Source: UMGS1124 sp964417835 (GTDB lineage: Bacteria > Bacillota_I > Bacilli_A > RF39 > UBA660). From it: a stretch of 34,273 nucleotides of DNA. Numbering within the stretch: the stretch's first letter is position 1; every line of letters starts with the position of its first letter. The notes below the pieces were generated by a model. The model ran no database searches, had not been told where the DNA came from, and saw only the letters and a list, made by a program, of their open reading frames with translations. The translations under genes and the position numbers were made by a program. The stretch lies in assembly GCA_964417835.1 (NCBI GenBank), contig CAYQJD010000007.1:1-34273 (forward strand). Reading direction: 5' to 3'. This document shows, piece by piece, positions 24,555-31,946 of the stretch.

Positions 24555-25430
24555 TTAATTTGATTTAATTTGATTCATTACTTCTTCAGCAAAGTTTTCT
24601 TCTTTTTTTTCAATTCCTTCGCCAACTTCATAACGTATCATATTTAATACTTTACCACCATTATTTTTTACATATGTTTGAACATCTACATCACCATTTT
24701 TTATAAATGCTTGATTTAATAAACAAATTTCTTTATAGAATTTTTTAATTCTTCCGGCAACCATTTTTTCTGCGATATCTGCTGGTTTACCTTCTTCCAA
24801 AGCCTGAGATTTTATTACTTCACTTTCTCTTTTTAAAACATCACTAGGAACATCTTCTTCACTTAAGTATAGTGGCTTCATAGCTGCTGATTGCATTGCA
24901 ACATCTCTTGCAACTTCTTCAGTTGCTCCATCTAATACTGTTAATACAGCTATTCTTCCTCCCATGTGCAAATATGCTCCAAAGTTTTCTGAATCTGATT
25001 TTTCAATCAGTTCAAATCTTCTAAAAGATAATTTTTCTCCAATTTTTGAAGTTTTTTCAATTATTAAATCATTTAATGTCCCGTTTTCATACTCTAATGA
25101 TAAAGCTTCTTCCATTGTCTTAACATTACTTTTTAAAATAGTTTTTCCAATTATATCTATCATATTAGTAAATTCTTCATTTTTACTAACAAAATCTGTT
25201 TCACTATTTACTTCAAGTATAACAGCTTTATTACCATCTACGTATATATTAGCTAACCCTTCAGCAGCTATTCTGCTGGCTTTCTTTGCACTTTTAGCAA
25301 TTCCTTTTTCTCTTAACCAATCTACTGCAGCTTCCATATTACCATTAGTTTCAGTCAAAGCTTTTTTGCAGTCCATCATAGGAGCTCCAGTTAAAGTTCT
25401 TAATTCACTTACTTGTTTCGCATTTACCAT
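24555..25430 (-). CDS. tsf: Translation elongation factor Ts
   Basis: Guanine-nucleotide exchange factor for EF-Tu. 291 residues: N-terminal UBA-like helix bundle with RTLTGAPMMDCKKAL, the core with EVNSETDFVSKNEEF whose TDFV contacts EF-Tu, and the C-terminal coiled region. Length and motifs normal. Starts 13 bases after the rpsB stop with AAGGAG; both share the promoter upstream of rpsB. Confidence 0.96.
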   Translation of the reverse strand: MVNAKQVSELRTLTGAPMMDCKKALTETNGNMEAAVDWLREKGIAKSAKKASRIAAEGLANIYVDGNKAVILEVNSETDFVSKNEEFTNMIDIIGKTILKSNVKTMEEALSLEYENGTLNDLIIEKTSKIGEKLSFRRFELIEKSDSENFGAYLHMGGRIAVLTVLDGATEEVARDVAMQSAAMKPLYLSEEDVPSDVLKRESEVIKSQALEEGKPADIAEKMVAGRIKKFYKEICLLNQAFIKNGDVDVQTYVKNNGGKVLNMIRYEVGEGIEKKEENFAEEVMNQIKSN

Positions 25431-25443
25431 ATTTTTCTCCTTA

Positions 25444-26346
25444 TTATTTATTTAATGCAGATATTAGTTCTTCTTTTTTCATATTTGTATATCCGCTAAT
25501 TTTTGCTTCTTTAGCTAATGCCTTTAATTCAGCAACAGTTTTTTTAGAAAAATCATCTATTTCTTTTTTTGCTTTAATATTGGCATCTTCTACAACTTCT
25601 TTATCTTTTTCTTCTTTCTTAGGAGTTTTCTTTGATTCTTCTTCAGTAACATAATCAACTAACTCTAATCCTTTAGATTCACATATTGCATTATTTAATA
25701 CACCTAAAACTACTTTTACAGCTCTTACAGCATCATCATTACCTGGGATAACAAAATCAACATCGTCTGGATCACAATTAGTATCTACTATACCAAATAC
25801 TGGAATATTTAACTTTCTAGCTTCTCTAATTGCGTTAATTTCCTTTTTAGGATCTACAATAATTAAAGCATTAGGAAGTCTATCCATATCTCTTATACCA
25901 CATAAAACTTTATTAAGTTTTTCATATTCTTTTTTTAACCCGATAACTTCTTTTTTAGGTAGTAAATCAAACATCCCATTTGTTTCCATATTCTCTATTT
26001 CTTCTAAACGTTTTACACGTCTTCTAATAGTACGGAAATTAGTTAATGTTCCACCTAACCATCTTTCAGTTACATAAAAGCTTTCACTTCTTAAAGCTTC
26101 TTCTTGACAAGCTTCATTAGCTTGTTTTTTTGTACCTACAAATAGAAATTTTCCTCCATTTTCAGCAATTTTTTTAATTTCTGCATATGCTTTTTCAATA
26201 CATGCAACAGTCTTTTCAAGATCTATTATATAAATATCATCTCTTGAAGTAAAGATATACTCCTTCATCTTAGGATTCCATCTTTTTGTTTGATGTCCAA
26301 AATGAACACCTGCTTCTAATAAATTATTCATAGAAACAACAGCCAT
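25444..26346 (-). CDS. rpsB: Small ribosomal subunit protein uS2 with C-terminal HeH/Rho-N-like extension
   Basis: 300 residues from the ATG of MAVVSMNNLL, where S2 homology begins; AAAGGA lies 11 nt upstream, and an ATG nine codons earlier touches its own purine tract without spacing. Residues 1-230 are standard S2 (GVHFGHQTKRWNPKM, FVGTKKQA, ERWLGGTLTNF, DPKKE, GIVDTNCDPD). The rest is extra: a charged linker rich in Lys and Glu, then about 40 residues (KKTVAELKALAKEAKISGY, then NMKKEELISAL) that look like an HeH/SAP or Rho N-terminal helix-extended-loop-helix motif, a nucleic-acid-binding fold. Similar tails occur on other proteins of low-GC bacteria. Confidence 0.93.
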   Translation of the reverse strand: MAVVSMNNLLEAGVHFGHQTKRWNPKMKEYIFTSRDDIYIIDLEKTVACIEKAYAEIKKIAENGGKFLFVGTKKQANEACQEEALRSESFYVTERWLGGTLTNFRTIRRRVKRLEEIENMETNGMFDLLPKKEVIGLKKEYEKLNKVLCGIRDMDRLPNALIIVDPKKEINAIREARKLNIPVFGIVDTNCDPDDVDFVIPGNDDAVRAVKVVLGVLNNAICESKGLELVDYVTEEESKKTPKKEEKDKEVVEDANIKAKKEIDDFSKKTVAELKALAKEAKISGYTNMKKEELISALNK

Positions 26347-26487
26347 AATTTTCTCATTCCTTTCGTTATTCATCCACCTATTTCAACTCATTCTTCCAAC
26401 AATAGCCACTAGGTCGAATAATCTATAGATGTGTATATTTGGTTTTTAAACCAAAGCTATTTTATCAAATAAATTTAATTATTTCAA
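26347..26487 (-). promoter_or_regulatory. rpsB promoter and ~105-nt structured leader
   Basis: Minus-strand TTGAAA (26487-26482), 17-nt spacer, TAAAAT (26464-26459), start expected near 26452. The leader opens with the hairpin TTTGGTTT-AA-AAACCAAA, and AATAGC near the start can pair with GCTATT (about 26405-26410) around a loop containing ATCTATAGAT. Autogenous control by S2 is a reasonable guess; I cannot match it to a named leader family. Confidence 0.55.
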
Positions 26488-26503
26488 TACAATTCATGTC
26501 GAA

Positions 26504-26543
26504 TTCAAAAATAAGTAAACTTTCAAATTCTATTTACTTATTT
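26504..26543 (-). terminator. Terminator of the 117-residue gene
   Basis: A perfect 11-bp stem (26543-26533 with 26519-26509) around a 13-nt loop, followed by TTG and AT-rich sequence on the minus strand. The stop codon lies in the first arm. Confidence 0.6.
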
Positions 26544-26887
26544 TTAGAATTATATACACGTTTTCCAAATTTTATACAATTATTATTAGTATCTAATTCT
26601 TTTACATTAATTACTAAATCACTATTATATTTAGAAGTGACTAGTTTAATAATATCACTTATAACAATACTACCATTCACTTTATTAGCTAAAACACATT
26701 TAGTATTAATTATTTCTCTATCTTTATCTTTTATATTCATCTTCAAAATATAATGATTATCTTGTCTTAAATAATCAACAAACATATTATATATTTTTTT
26801 TGTATTTTCAATGGAATCTAATAATAATATATTTTCAAAAAAATTAATCGAATTAATAAAGTTCCTGTCTAATGATAAATTATCCAT
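26534..26887 (-). CDS. Uncharacterised 117-residue protein
   Basis: Not recognised. Mixed alpha/beta composition, no signal peptide or membrane segment; N-terminal half helical (NFINSINFFENILLLDSIEN), C-terminal half with strands (GSIVISDIIKLVTSKYNSDLVINVKEL). Good expression signals: TTGTTT-17-TATAAT promoter, GGAAGTGAG before ATG and a terminator. It is divergent from the sigK-like gene, with 126 bases between the two starts, so a shared control region or a sporulation link is possible but unproven. Confidence 0.65.
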   Translation of the reverse strand: MDNLSLDRNFINSINFFENILLLDSIENTKKIYNMFVDYLRQDNHYILKMNIKDKDREIINTKCVLANKVNGSIVISDIIKLVTSKYNSDLVINVKELDTNNNCIKFGKRVYNSKNK

Positions 26888-26909
26888 AATCTCACTTCCT
26901 TAAGAAAAT

Positions 26910-26938
26910 ATTATAGTCTTTTCATTTAAAAAAAACAA
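26910..26938 (-). promoter_or_regulatory. Sigma-A promoter of the 117-residue gene
   Basis: Minus-strand TTGTTT (26938-26933), 17-nt spacer, TATAAT (26915-26910), 22 nt before the ATG. Confidence 0.6.
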
Positions 26939-27013
26939 TATTATTTAATAAGTTCAAATTACCAATAAATGTTATTAAATTAAAATTATTTTATATAATT
27001 TATTGGAGGATTT

Positions 27014-27709
27014 ATGATTTACGGTTTATTAAATTTATTTAAAGGTCTATATTTTTTTACAGGATCTTATTCTATAAATGTATTCCCAGAACCTTTGGCA
27101 AATGAAGAAGAACAAGTTTGCCTAGATAAAATGGCTCATGGGGATAAAAATGCTAGAGCTAAACTAATCGAACATAATTTAAGACTGGTTGCTCATATTG
27201 TAAAAAAATATGATGCAAAAGAAAAAGATGTTGATGATTTAATTAGTATTGGTACAATTGGACTAATTAAAGGAATCGATTCTTATAAAAATGATAAAAA
27301 TACCAGACTTACAACTTATTGTGCAAAGTGTATTCAAAATGAGATATTAATGTTTTTTAGAAATAACAAAAAACATGTAAATGATGTAAGTTTAAACGAT
27401 TCTATAGGAATAGATAAAGATGGAAACGAAATCAATTTAATCGATGTAATAAAAAGTAACGATGAAGATATATTAGAAAAACTACACAATAAAGATTCTA
27501 TATCTACATTAATTAGATATCTTGAAATTTTAAATAAAAGAGAAAAAGAAATAATTATTAAACGATATGGATTATTTAATAATGATGAATTAACACAAAA
27601 AGAAATATCTGAGCAATTAAATATTTCAAGAAGTTATGTGTCTAGAATTGAGAAAAGAGCGCTTTTAAAAATATATAAAAAATTTTTAAAAGATAAAAAA
27701 GAATATTGA
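27014..27709 (+). CDS. sigK: Sporulation sigma factor, SigK type
   Basis: 231-residue sigma-70 family factor. The first ~20 residues (MIYGLLNLFKGLYFFTG) are a hydrophobic pro-sequence like that of pro-sigma-K, which SpoIVFB removes in the mother cell. Region 2 is EHNLRLVAHIVKKY...DDLISIGTIGLIKGI with the -10-binding helix after it; region 4 HTH is TQKEISEQLNISRSYVSRIEKRALLK. The stretches DVSLNDSIG-x-DKDGNEI-x-LIDV and RSYVSRIEKRALLK favour SigK over SigE. The gene is continuous: no skin-like element interrupts it. GGAGGA precedes ATG; the stop is TGA. Its presence implies the organism can make, or recently made, endospores. Confidence 0.88.
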   Translation: MIYGLLNLFKGLYFFTGSYSINVFPEPLANEEEQVCLDKMAHGDKNARAKLIEHNLRLVAHIVKKYDAKEKDVDDLISIGTIGLIKGIDSYKNDKNTRLTTYCAKCIQNEILMFFRNNKKHVNDVSLNDSIGIDKDGNEINLIDVIKSNDEDILEKLHNKDSISTLIRYLEILNKREKEIIIKRYGLFNNDELTQKEISEQLNISRSYVSRIEKRALLKIYKKFLKDKKEY

Positions 27710-27815
27710 ATAAATTTATATTTATCTACACATTATAATTATGTCTCGTACTATAGGCCCGTTCACTATTTTGGGACTTTTTGAGAAAATATAGTTAGAA
27801 AAGGGTGTGATTTAC

Positions 27816-28049
27816 GTGTCTTATTATAATTCGAATGACTATTATTATAATGTTGTAAGAAAAAATATTAAGAAATATCGTAAAGAAAAGCACTTTACGC
27901 AACAAAAGTTAGCTGATGAAGCAGATTTATCTGTAGATTACATTTGTGAAATTGAAAGTCTTAAAAAGAATAAAAGTTTTAGTATAGTTACATTAGGTAG
28001 AATTGCTGATGTTTTAGAAGTGGATATAAAAGAATTCTTTACTAAATAA
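27816..28049 (+). CDS. Small XRE-family transcriptional regulator
   Basis: 77 residues from the GTG at 27816, chosen because AAGGG (27801-27805) fits it better than the GTG at 27807. Residues 11-74 are a complete Cro/C1 HTH: VVRKNIKKYRKEKHFTQQKLADEADLS, then the recognition helix and VTLGRIADVLEVDIKEFF. The first ten residues are Tyr/Asn-rich. No extra domain. Sits between sigK and the convergent Crp/Fnr gene; its targets are unknown. Confidence 0.82.
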   Translation: MSYYNSNDYYYNVVRKNIKKYRKEKHFTQQKLADEADLSVDYICEIESLKKNKSFSIVTLGRIADVLEVDIKEFFTK

Positions 28050-28067
28050 AATGATTATCCGCTTTTT

Positions 28068-28697
28068 TTAATATAAAATAGTAATTTTTTTTCCGTCTTT
28101 TTTTATAAAGCCTTCATCTAAAAGATTTTTAAACTCACGAGACATAGCACACCTATCAACATTTAAATATTCAGCTAACCCAGAATAAGACATTGTTATA
28201 TATATAATCTTCGACTTATTTCTATTTGATATAATTTTAAAATATTCTAAAATTTTATCTCGAATAGTTCTCTTTGTTAAAATTTCTATTTGTTCATTTT
28301 TTAATTTTATTTTTTCATTTAAAATTGTTAGTAGATTCTTTATAAATTGATTATAACTATTACTCATGTTGCTCGTTTTCTCAATAATAGAATTATAATC
28401 CATTATAACAACAGTTGTATCTTCTTTTGTAATAAGTTCATATTCATTATTATTTAATGATGACAATATTGTCCCAAATACACTATTTTCTTCTAATTCT
28501 TCAATTATTGTACGGTTACCATTATAATCTACACGAATAATTTGCATATAGCCAGATAAAACTATTCCAATTATATTATCCCATTTTACAGTCTTTAATA
28601 TTTGGCTATCTTTCTTGTAAGTTAATGTATTTGCCTCTAAAATTTTTAAAAGTTTTTCTTGATTCTTATGTGAAATCTCATCAAATAAGCTTTTCAT
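28068..28697 (-). CDS. Crp/Fnr-family transcriptional regulator
   Basis: 209 residues: N-terminal cyclic-nucleotide-binding-type beta roll (about 15-110, with GIVLSGYMQIIRVDYNGNRTIIEEL and EENSVFGTI), a long dimerisation helix (115-150), and a winged HTH (about 150-209: SYSGLAEYLNVDRCAMSREFKNLLDEGFI). No Fnr-type Cys cluster near the N-terminus, so not a simple Fe-S oxygen sensor, and the cAMP-contact residues of Crp are not evident. Divergent from nrdD across 110 bases that hold one perfect palindrome and two mirrored promoters, so it probably controls nrdDG-dut and itself. Confidence 0.85.
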   Translation of the reverse strand: MKSLFDEISHKNQEKLLKILEANTLTYKKDSQILKTVKWDNIIGIVLSGYMQIIRVDYNGNRTIIEELEENSVFGTILSSLNNNEYELITKEDTTVVIMDYNSIIEKTSNMSNSYNQFIKNLLTILNEKIKLKNEQIEILTKRTIRDKILEYFKIISNRNKSKIIYITMSYSGLAEYLNVDRCAMSREFKNLLDEGFIKKDGKKITILY

Positions 28698-28714
28698 TTT
28701 ACACCTCTAAATAA

Positions 28715-28772
28715 ATTTTAACAAAAAAAGTAAAATGTTGCAATTGCAACATGTATTTTTATAAAGTATAGT
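28715..28772. promoter_or_regulatory. Divergent promoters sharing one palindromic operator (crp/fnr-like gene and nrdD)
   Basis: The 18-bp perfect palindrome ATGTTGCAATTGCAACAT (28735-28752) contains both -35 boxes. To the right TTGCAA (28744-28749), 17 nt, TATAGT (28767-28772) serves nrdD. To the left, on the minus strand, TTGCAA (28743-28738), 17 nt, TAAAAT (28720-28715) serves the regulator. A dimeric protein on the palindrome would cover both -35 boxes, implying joint repression or competition with RNA polymerase. Confidence 0.8.
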
Positions 28773-28807
28773 TTATATTAATTATGTTAAGAAAGTAGAG
28801 GTAGTTT

Positions 28808-30970
28808 ATGAAAGTAATAAAAAGAGATGGACATATGGTAGATTATTGTCCTGAAAAAATTGAAAATGCTATTATGAAAGCTAATAATGAGGTTGATGAA
28901 GAATCAAGAGCATCAAATACTCAAATTAAAAATATTATAAAATATATAGAAGGCCTTGGTAAAAAGAGAATACTTGTTGAAGATATACAAGATATAATTG
29001 AAATGAAACTTATGAGTATTGGAAAATACTCTTTAGCAAAAAAATATATAACATATCGTTATACTAGAGAATTAGTTAGAAAAAGTAATACTACAGATCT
29101 AGCTATAAAAGAATTAATTGATGGTGAAAGCGAATATTGGAACGAAGAAAATTCTAATAAAAATGCAAAAATTGTTACAACCCAACGTGATTATTTGGCA
29201 GGAATTACAAGTGTAGATATAACAAGAAGATTTTTACTTCCTGAAGACATTGTAAGTGCTCATGATGATGGGATTATACACTTCCATGATGCAGATTATT
29301 TTGCTCAAAATGCACTACATAATTGTGATCTAATCAACTTAGAAGACATGCTACAAAATGGTACTAATATAAATGGCGTTATGATCGAAAAACCTCATAA
29401 ATTTTTAACAGCAATGACTATTGCTACACAGCTAATAACAGCAGTAAATTCAAGTCAATATGGTGGAGCTACAATAACGTTAACTCACCTAGCCCCTTTT
29501 GTTAGAGATAGTTACAAAAAATATCTTGATAAATATAAACAAAGAAAATTAACAAAAGCACAATGTGAAAAATTTGCAAAAGAGGATTTACAGAGAGAAA
29601 TTATTGATGGAGTTCAAACATTTCAATATCAAATTAATTCTATGACTACTACAAATGGTCAAGCACCTTTCTTGAGCGTTTGTATGTATCTAGGAGAAAC
29701 AGAAGAATATAAAGAAGAACTTGCTATGATTATAGAAGAAGTATTAAAACAACGTATTAAAGGAATGAAAAATAATCAAGGTGTTTATATTACTCCAGCT
29801 TTTCCAAAACTTTTATATGTATTGGAAGAAGATAATATTAAAGAAGATAGCAAATACTATTATTTAACAAAACTTGCAGCAGAATGTACAGCTAAAAGAA
29901 TGGTACCAGATTATATTTCAGAAAAAATAATGTTAGAAACTAAAATTGATAAAAATGGAAATGGAAATTGTTATCCATGTATGGGATGCCGTTCTTTCTT
30001 AACTCCATATGTTGATCCTAAAACAAATAAGCCTAAATATTATGGTAGATTTAATCAAGGAGTAGTAACTATTAACTTAGTTGATGTTGCTTTAACAAGT
30101 GACAAAGATATGGATATGTTTTGGAAAATATTTGATGAACGTCTAGAATTATGTCATCGTGCATTACAAATCAGACATAAAAGACTTTCAAAAGCCACAA
30201 GCGATGTTGCTCCAATTCTTTGGCAATATGGTGCACTTGCTAGATTGAAAAAAGGAGAATCTATTCACGAATTGCTTCATAATGGTTATTCCACTATCTC
30301 ACTTGGTTATGCTGGATTATATGAATGCGTTAAGTTTATGACAGGACATTCTCATACTGATGACGGTTGTGGCAAAGCTTTTGGATTAGAAGTAATGCAA
30401 CACATGAATGATAAATGTAAAGAATGGAAAGAAGCAGAAAAAATTGACTATAGTGTATATGGAACTCCTATCGAATCTACAACATACAAGTTTGCAAAAT
30501 GTTTAAGAGAGCGTTTTGGAGTTATAAAAGGTATTACAGACAGAAACTATATTACTAACTCTTATCACGTTCCAGTATTTGAAGAAATAAATGCATTTGA
30601 TAAATTAAAAGTAGAAAGTGAATTCCAAAGACTTAGCCCAGGTGGTGCTATATCTTATATTGAAACTCCGAATCTTTCTAACAATATTGATGCTATTATA
30701 GAAGTAATAAAATTTATTTATGATAATATCATGTATGCTGAATTAAATACAAAGCTTGATTATTGTCATGAATGTGGCTATACTGGAGAAATTTTAATTG
30801 ACGATAAACTAGAATGGTATTGTCCTAATTGTGGAAATAGAGATCATAATAAATTAAATGTTGCACGACGTACATGTGGCTACATTGGAACTAACTTCTG
30901 GAATAAAGGAAGAACTCAAGAAATAAAAGAAAGAGTTATACATTTAGATAATAAAGATGCCGAGGAATAA
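28808..30970 (+). CDS. nrdD: Anaerobic ribonucleoside-triphosphate reductase (class III)
   Basis: Glycyl-radical enzyme that makes dNTPs from NTPs without oxygen. 720 residues. ATP-cone domain at 2-90 (KVIKRDGHMVDYCPEKIENAI), the ten-stranded barrel with the active-site Cys region NCYPCMGCRSF, the C-terminal zinc site C-x2-C...C-x2-C (YCHECGY and YCPNCGN), and the glycyl-radical loop RRTCGYIGTNFWNKGR near residue 695. All parts present. GAGGTAGTTT before ATG. First gene of a tight run with nrdG (2-base gap) and dut, and controlled from the shared palindromic region. Confidence 0.97.
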   Translation: MKVIKRDGHMVDYCPEKIENAIMKANNEVDEESRASNTQIKNIIKYIEGLGKKRILVEDIQDIIEMKLMSIGKYSLAKKYITYRYTRELVRKSNTTDLAIKELIDGESEYWNEENSNKNAKIVTTQRDYLAGITSVDITRRFLLPEDIVSAHDDGIIHFHDADYFAQNALHNCDLINLEDMLQNGTNINGVMIEKPHKFLTAMTIATQLITAVNSSQYGGATITLTHLAPFVRDSYKKYLDKYKQRKLTKAQCEKFAKEDLQREIIDGVQTFQYQINSMTTTNGQAPFLSVCMYLGETEEYKEELAMIIEEVLKQRIKGMKNNQGVYITPAFPKLLYVLEEDNIKEDSKYYYLTKLAAECTAKRMVPDYISEKIMLETKIDKNGNGNCYPCMGCRSFLTPYVDPKTNKPKYYGRFNQGVVTINLVDVALTSDKDMDMFWKIFDERLELCHRALQIRHKRLSKATSDVAPILWQYGALARLKKGESIHELLHNGYSTISLGYAGLYECVKFMTGHSHTDDGCGKAFGLEVMQHMNDKCKEWKEAEKIDYSVYGTPIESTTYKFAKCLRERFGVIKGITDRNYITNSYHVPVFEEINAFDKLKVESEFQRLSPGGAISYIETPNLSNNIDAIIEVIKFIYDNIMYAELNTKLDYCHECGYTGEILIDDKLEWYCPNCGNRDHNKLNVARRTCGYIGTNFWNKGRTQEIKERVIHLDNKDAEE

Positions 30971-30972
30971 TT

Positions 30973-31491
30973 ATGAAATATAATAAAATTAGAAAAATGG
31001 ATATATCTAATGGACCAGGTGTTAGAGTTTCCATTTTTATGCAAGGATGTACATTTAATTGTAAAAATTGTTTTAATCCTGAAACTCACGATTTTAATGG
31101 TGGACTGGATTTTACAAATGATACAATTGAAAAAGTATTAAATTATTGTGATAAAGATTATATTGCTGGGCTTTCTGTTTTGGGAGGAGAGCCTTTGCAT
31201 CCAAAAAATATTGAAGGCACAACCAAGTTGGCAAAAGCTTTTAAAAAAAAATTTCCAAACAAATCAATATGGATATGGTCTGGATTTCTTTATGAAGAAT
31301 ATTTGTGTAATTTAGAAGTACTTAAATATATAGATGTTTTAATAGATGGACAATATATTGAAAAATTACATAATCCTAATTTAAAATATTGTGGTTCATC
31401 TAATCAAAGAGTTATTGATGTAAAAAAAACTTTAAAAATGAAAAATGTTATTTTATTTGAAGAAAAGGAGAAAGAATTAATATGCGTATAA
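30973..31491 (+). CDS. nrdG: Anaerobic ribonucleotide reductase activating enzyme (radical SAM)
   Basis: Generates the glycyl radical on NrdD from S-adenosylmethionine. 172 residues with the cluster motif C26-x3-C30-x2-C33, a GG(E)P motif (LGGEPLHPKN) that binds SAM, and WIWSGFLYEE typical of NrdG. Starts two bases after the nrdD stop; its last ten bases overlap dut, so the three are translated together. Confidence 0.95.
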   Translation: MKYNKIRKMDISNGPGVRVSIFMQGCTFNCKNCFNPETHDFNGGLDFTNDTIEKVLNYCDKDYIAGLSVLGGEPLHPKNIEGTTKLAKAFKKKFPNKSIWIWSGFLYEEYLCNLEVLKYIDVLIDGQYIEKLHNPNLKYCGSSNQRVIDVKKTLKMKNVILFEEKEKELICV

Positions 31492-31940
31492 GAGGATTTG
31501 AAATTGCTAAAGGATGGGAGGATAAAGATATTCATTTGCCCAAAAGAAGTACCAAAAATGCTGCGGCTTATGATATAGAAGCTGCAGAAGATATGGTTAT
31601 TCCCGCTTATAAACCAGGTATTAAACCAACTTTAATTCCTACAGGATTAAAAGCATATTGTGCTAGTGATGAATGGTATATGCTTGCTAATCGTAGCAGC
31701 GGTCCTAAAAAAGGATTTATTATGGCTAATAGTATTGGTATTATTGATGCAGACTATTATGAAAATGAAACAAATGATGGACACTTTATGTTTCAATATT
31801 TTAATTTTTTAGATCATGATTTAGAAGTTAAAAAAGGTGATGTTATCGGACAAGTTATATTTATGAAATATTTAACAGTAGATAATGATAAAGCTGAAGG
31901 TATACGTACTGGTGGTTTTGGATCTACTGATAAAAAATAG
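31482..31940 (+). CDS. dut: dUTP diphosphatase (trimeric dUTPase family)
   Basis: Hydrolyses dUTP to dUMP, keeping uracil out of DNA and feeding thymidylate synthesis. 152 residues with the trimeric dUTPase motifs in order: 1 AAAYDIEA, 2 ANRSSGPKKGF, 3 NSIGIIDADYY, 4 KKGDVIGQVIFMKY, 5 RTGGFGST. An insertion after motif 3 (ENETNDGHFMFQYF) is seen in Firmicute dUTPases. Binding site AAAGGAGAAAG lies inside the end of nrdG. Context with nrdD/nrdG makes a nucleotide-supply unit. Confidence 0.9.
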   Translation: MRIRGFEIAKGWEDKDIHLPKRSTKNAAAYDIEAAEDMVIPAYKPGIKPTLIPTGLKAYCASDEWYMLANRSSGPKKGFIMANSIGIIDADYYENETNDGHFMFQYFNFLDHDLEVKKGDVIGQVIFMKYLTVDNDKAEGIRTGGFGSTDKK

Positions 31941-31946
31941 GAAAAT

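Noticed and set aside
26994..26999. TATAAT directly upstream of sigK as its promoter
   Set aside because: Transcription would start inside the GGAGGA binding site at 27005-27010, leaving no leader; more likely chance in AT-rich DNA or a promoter further upstream.
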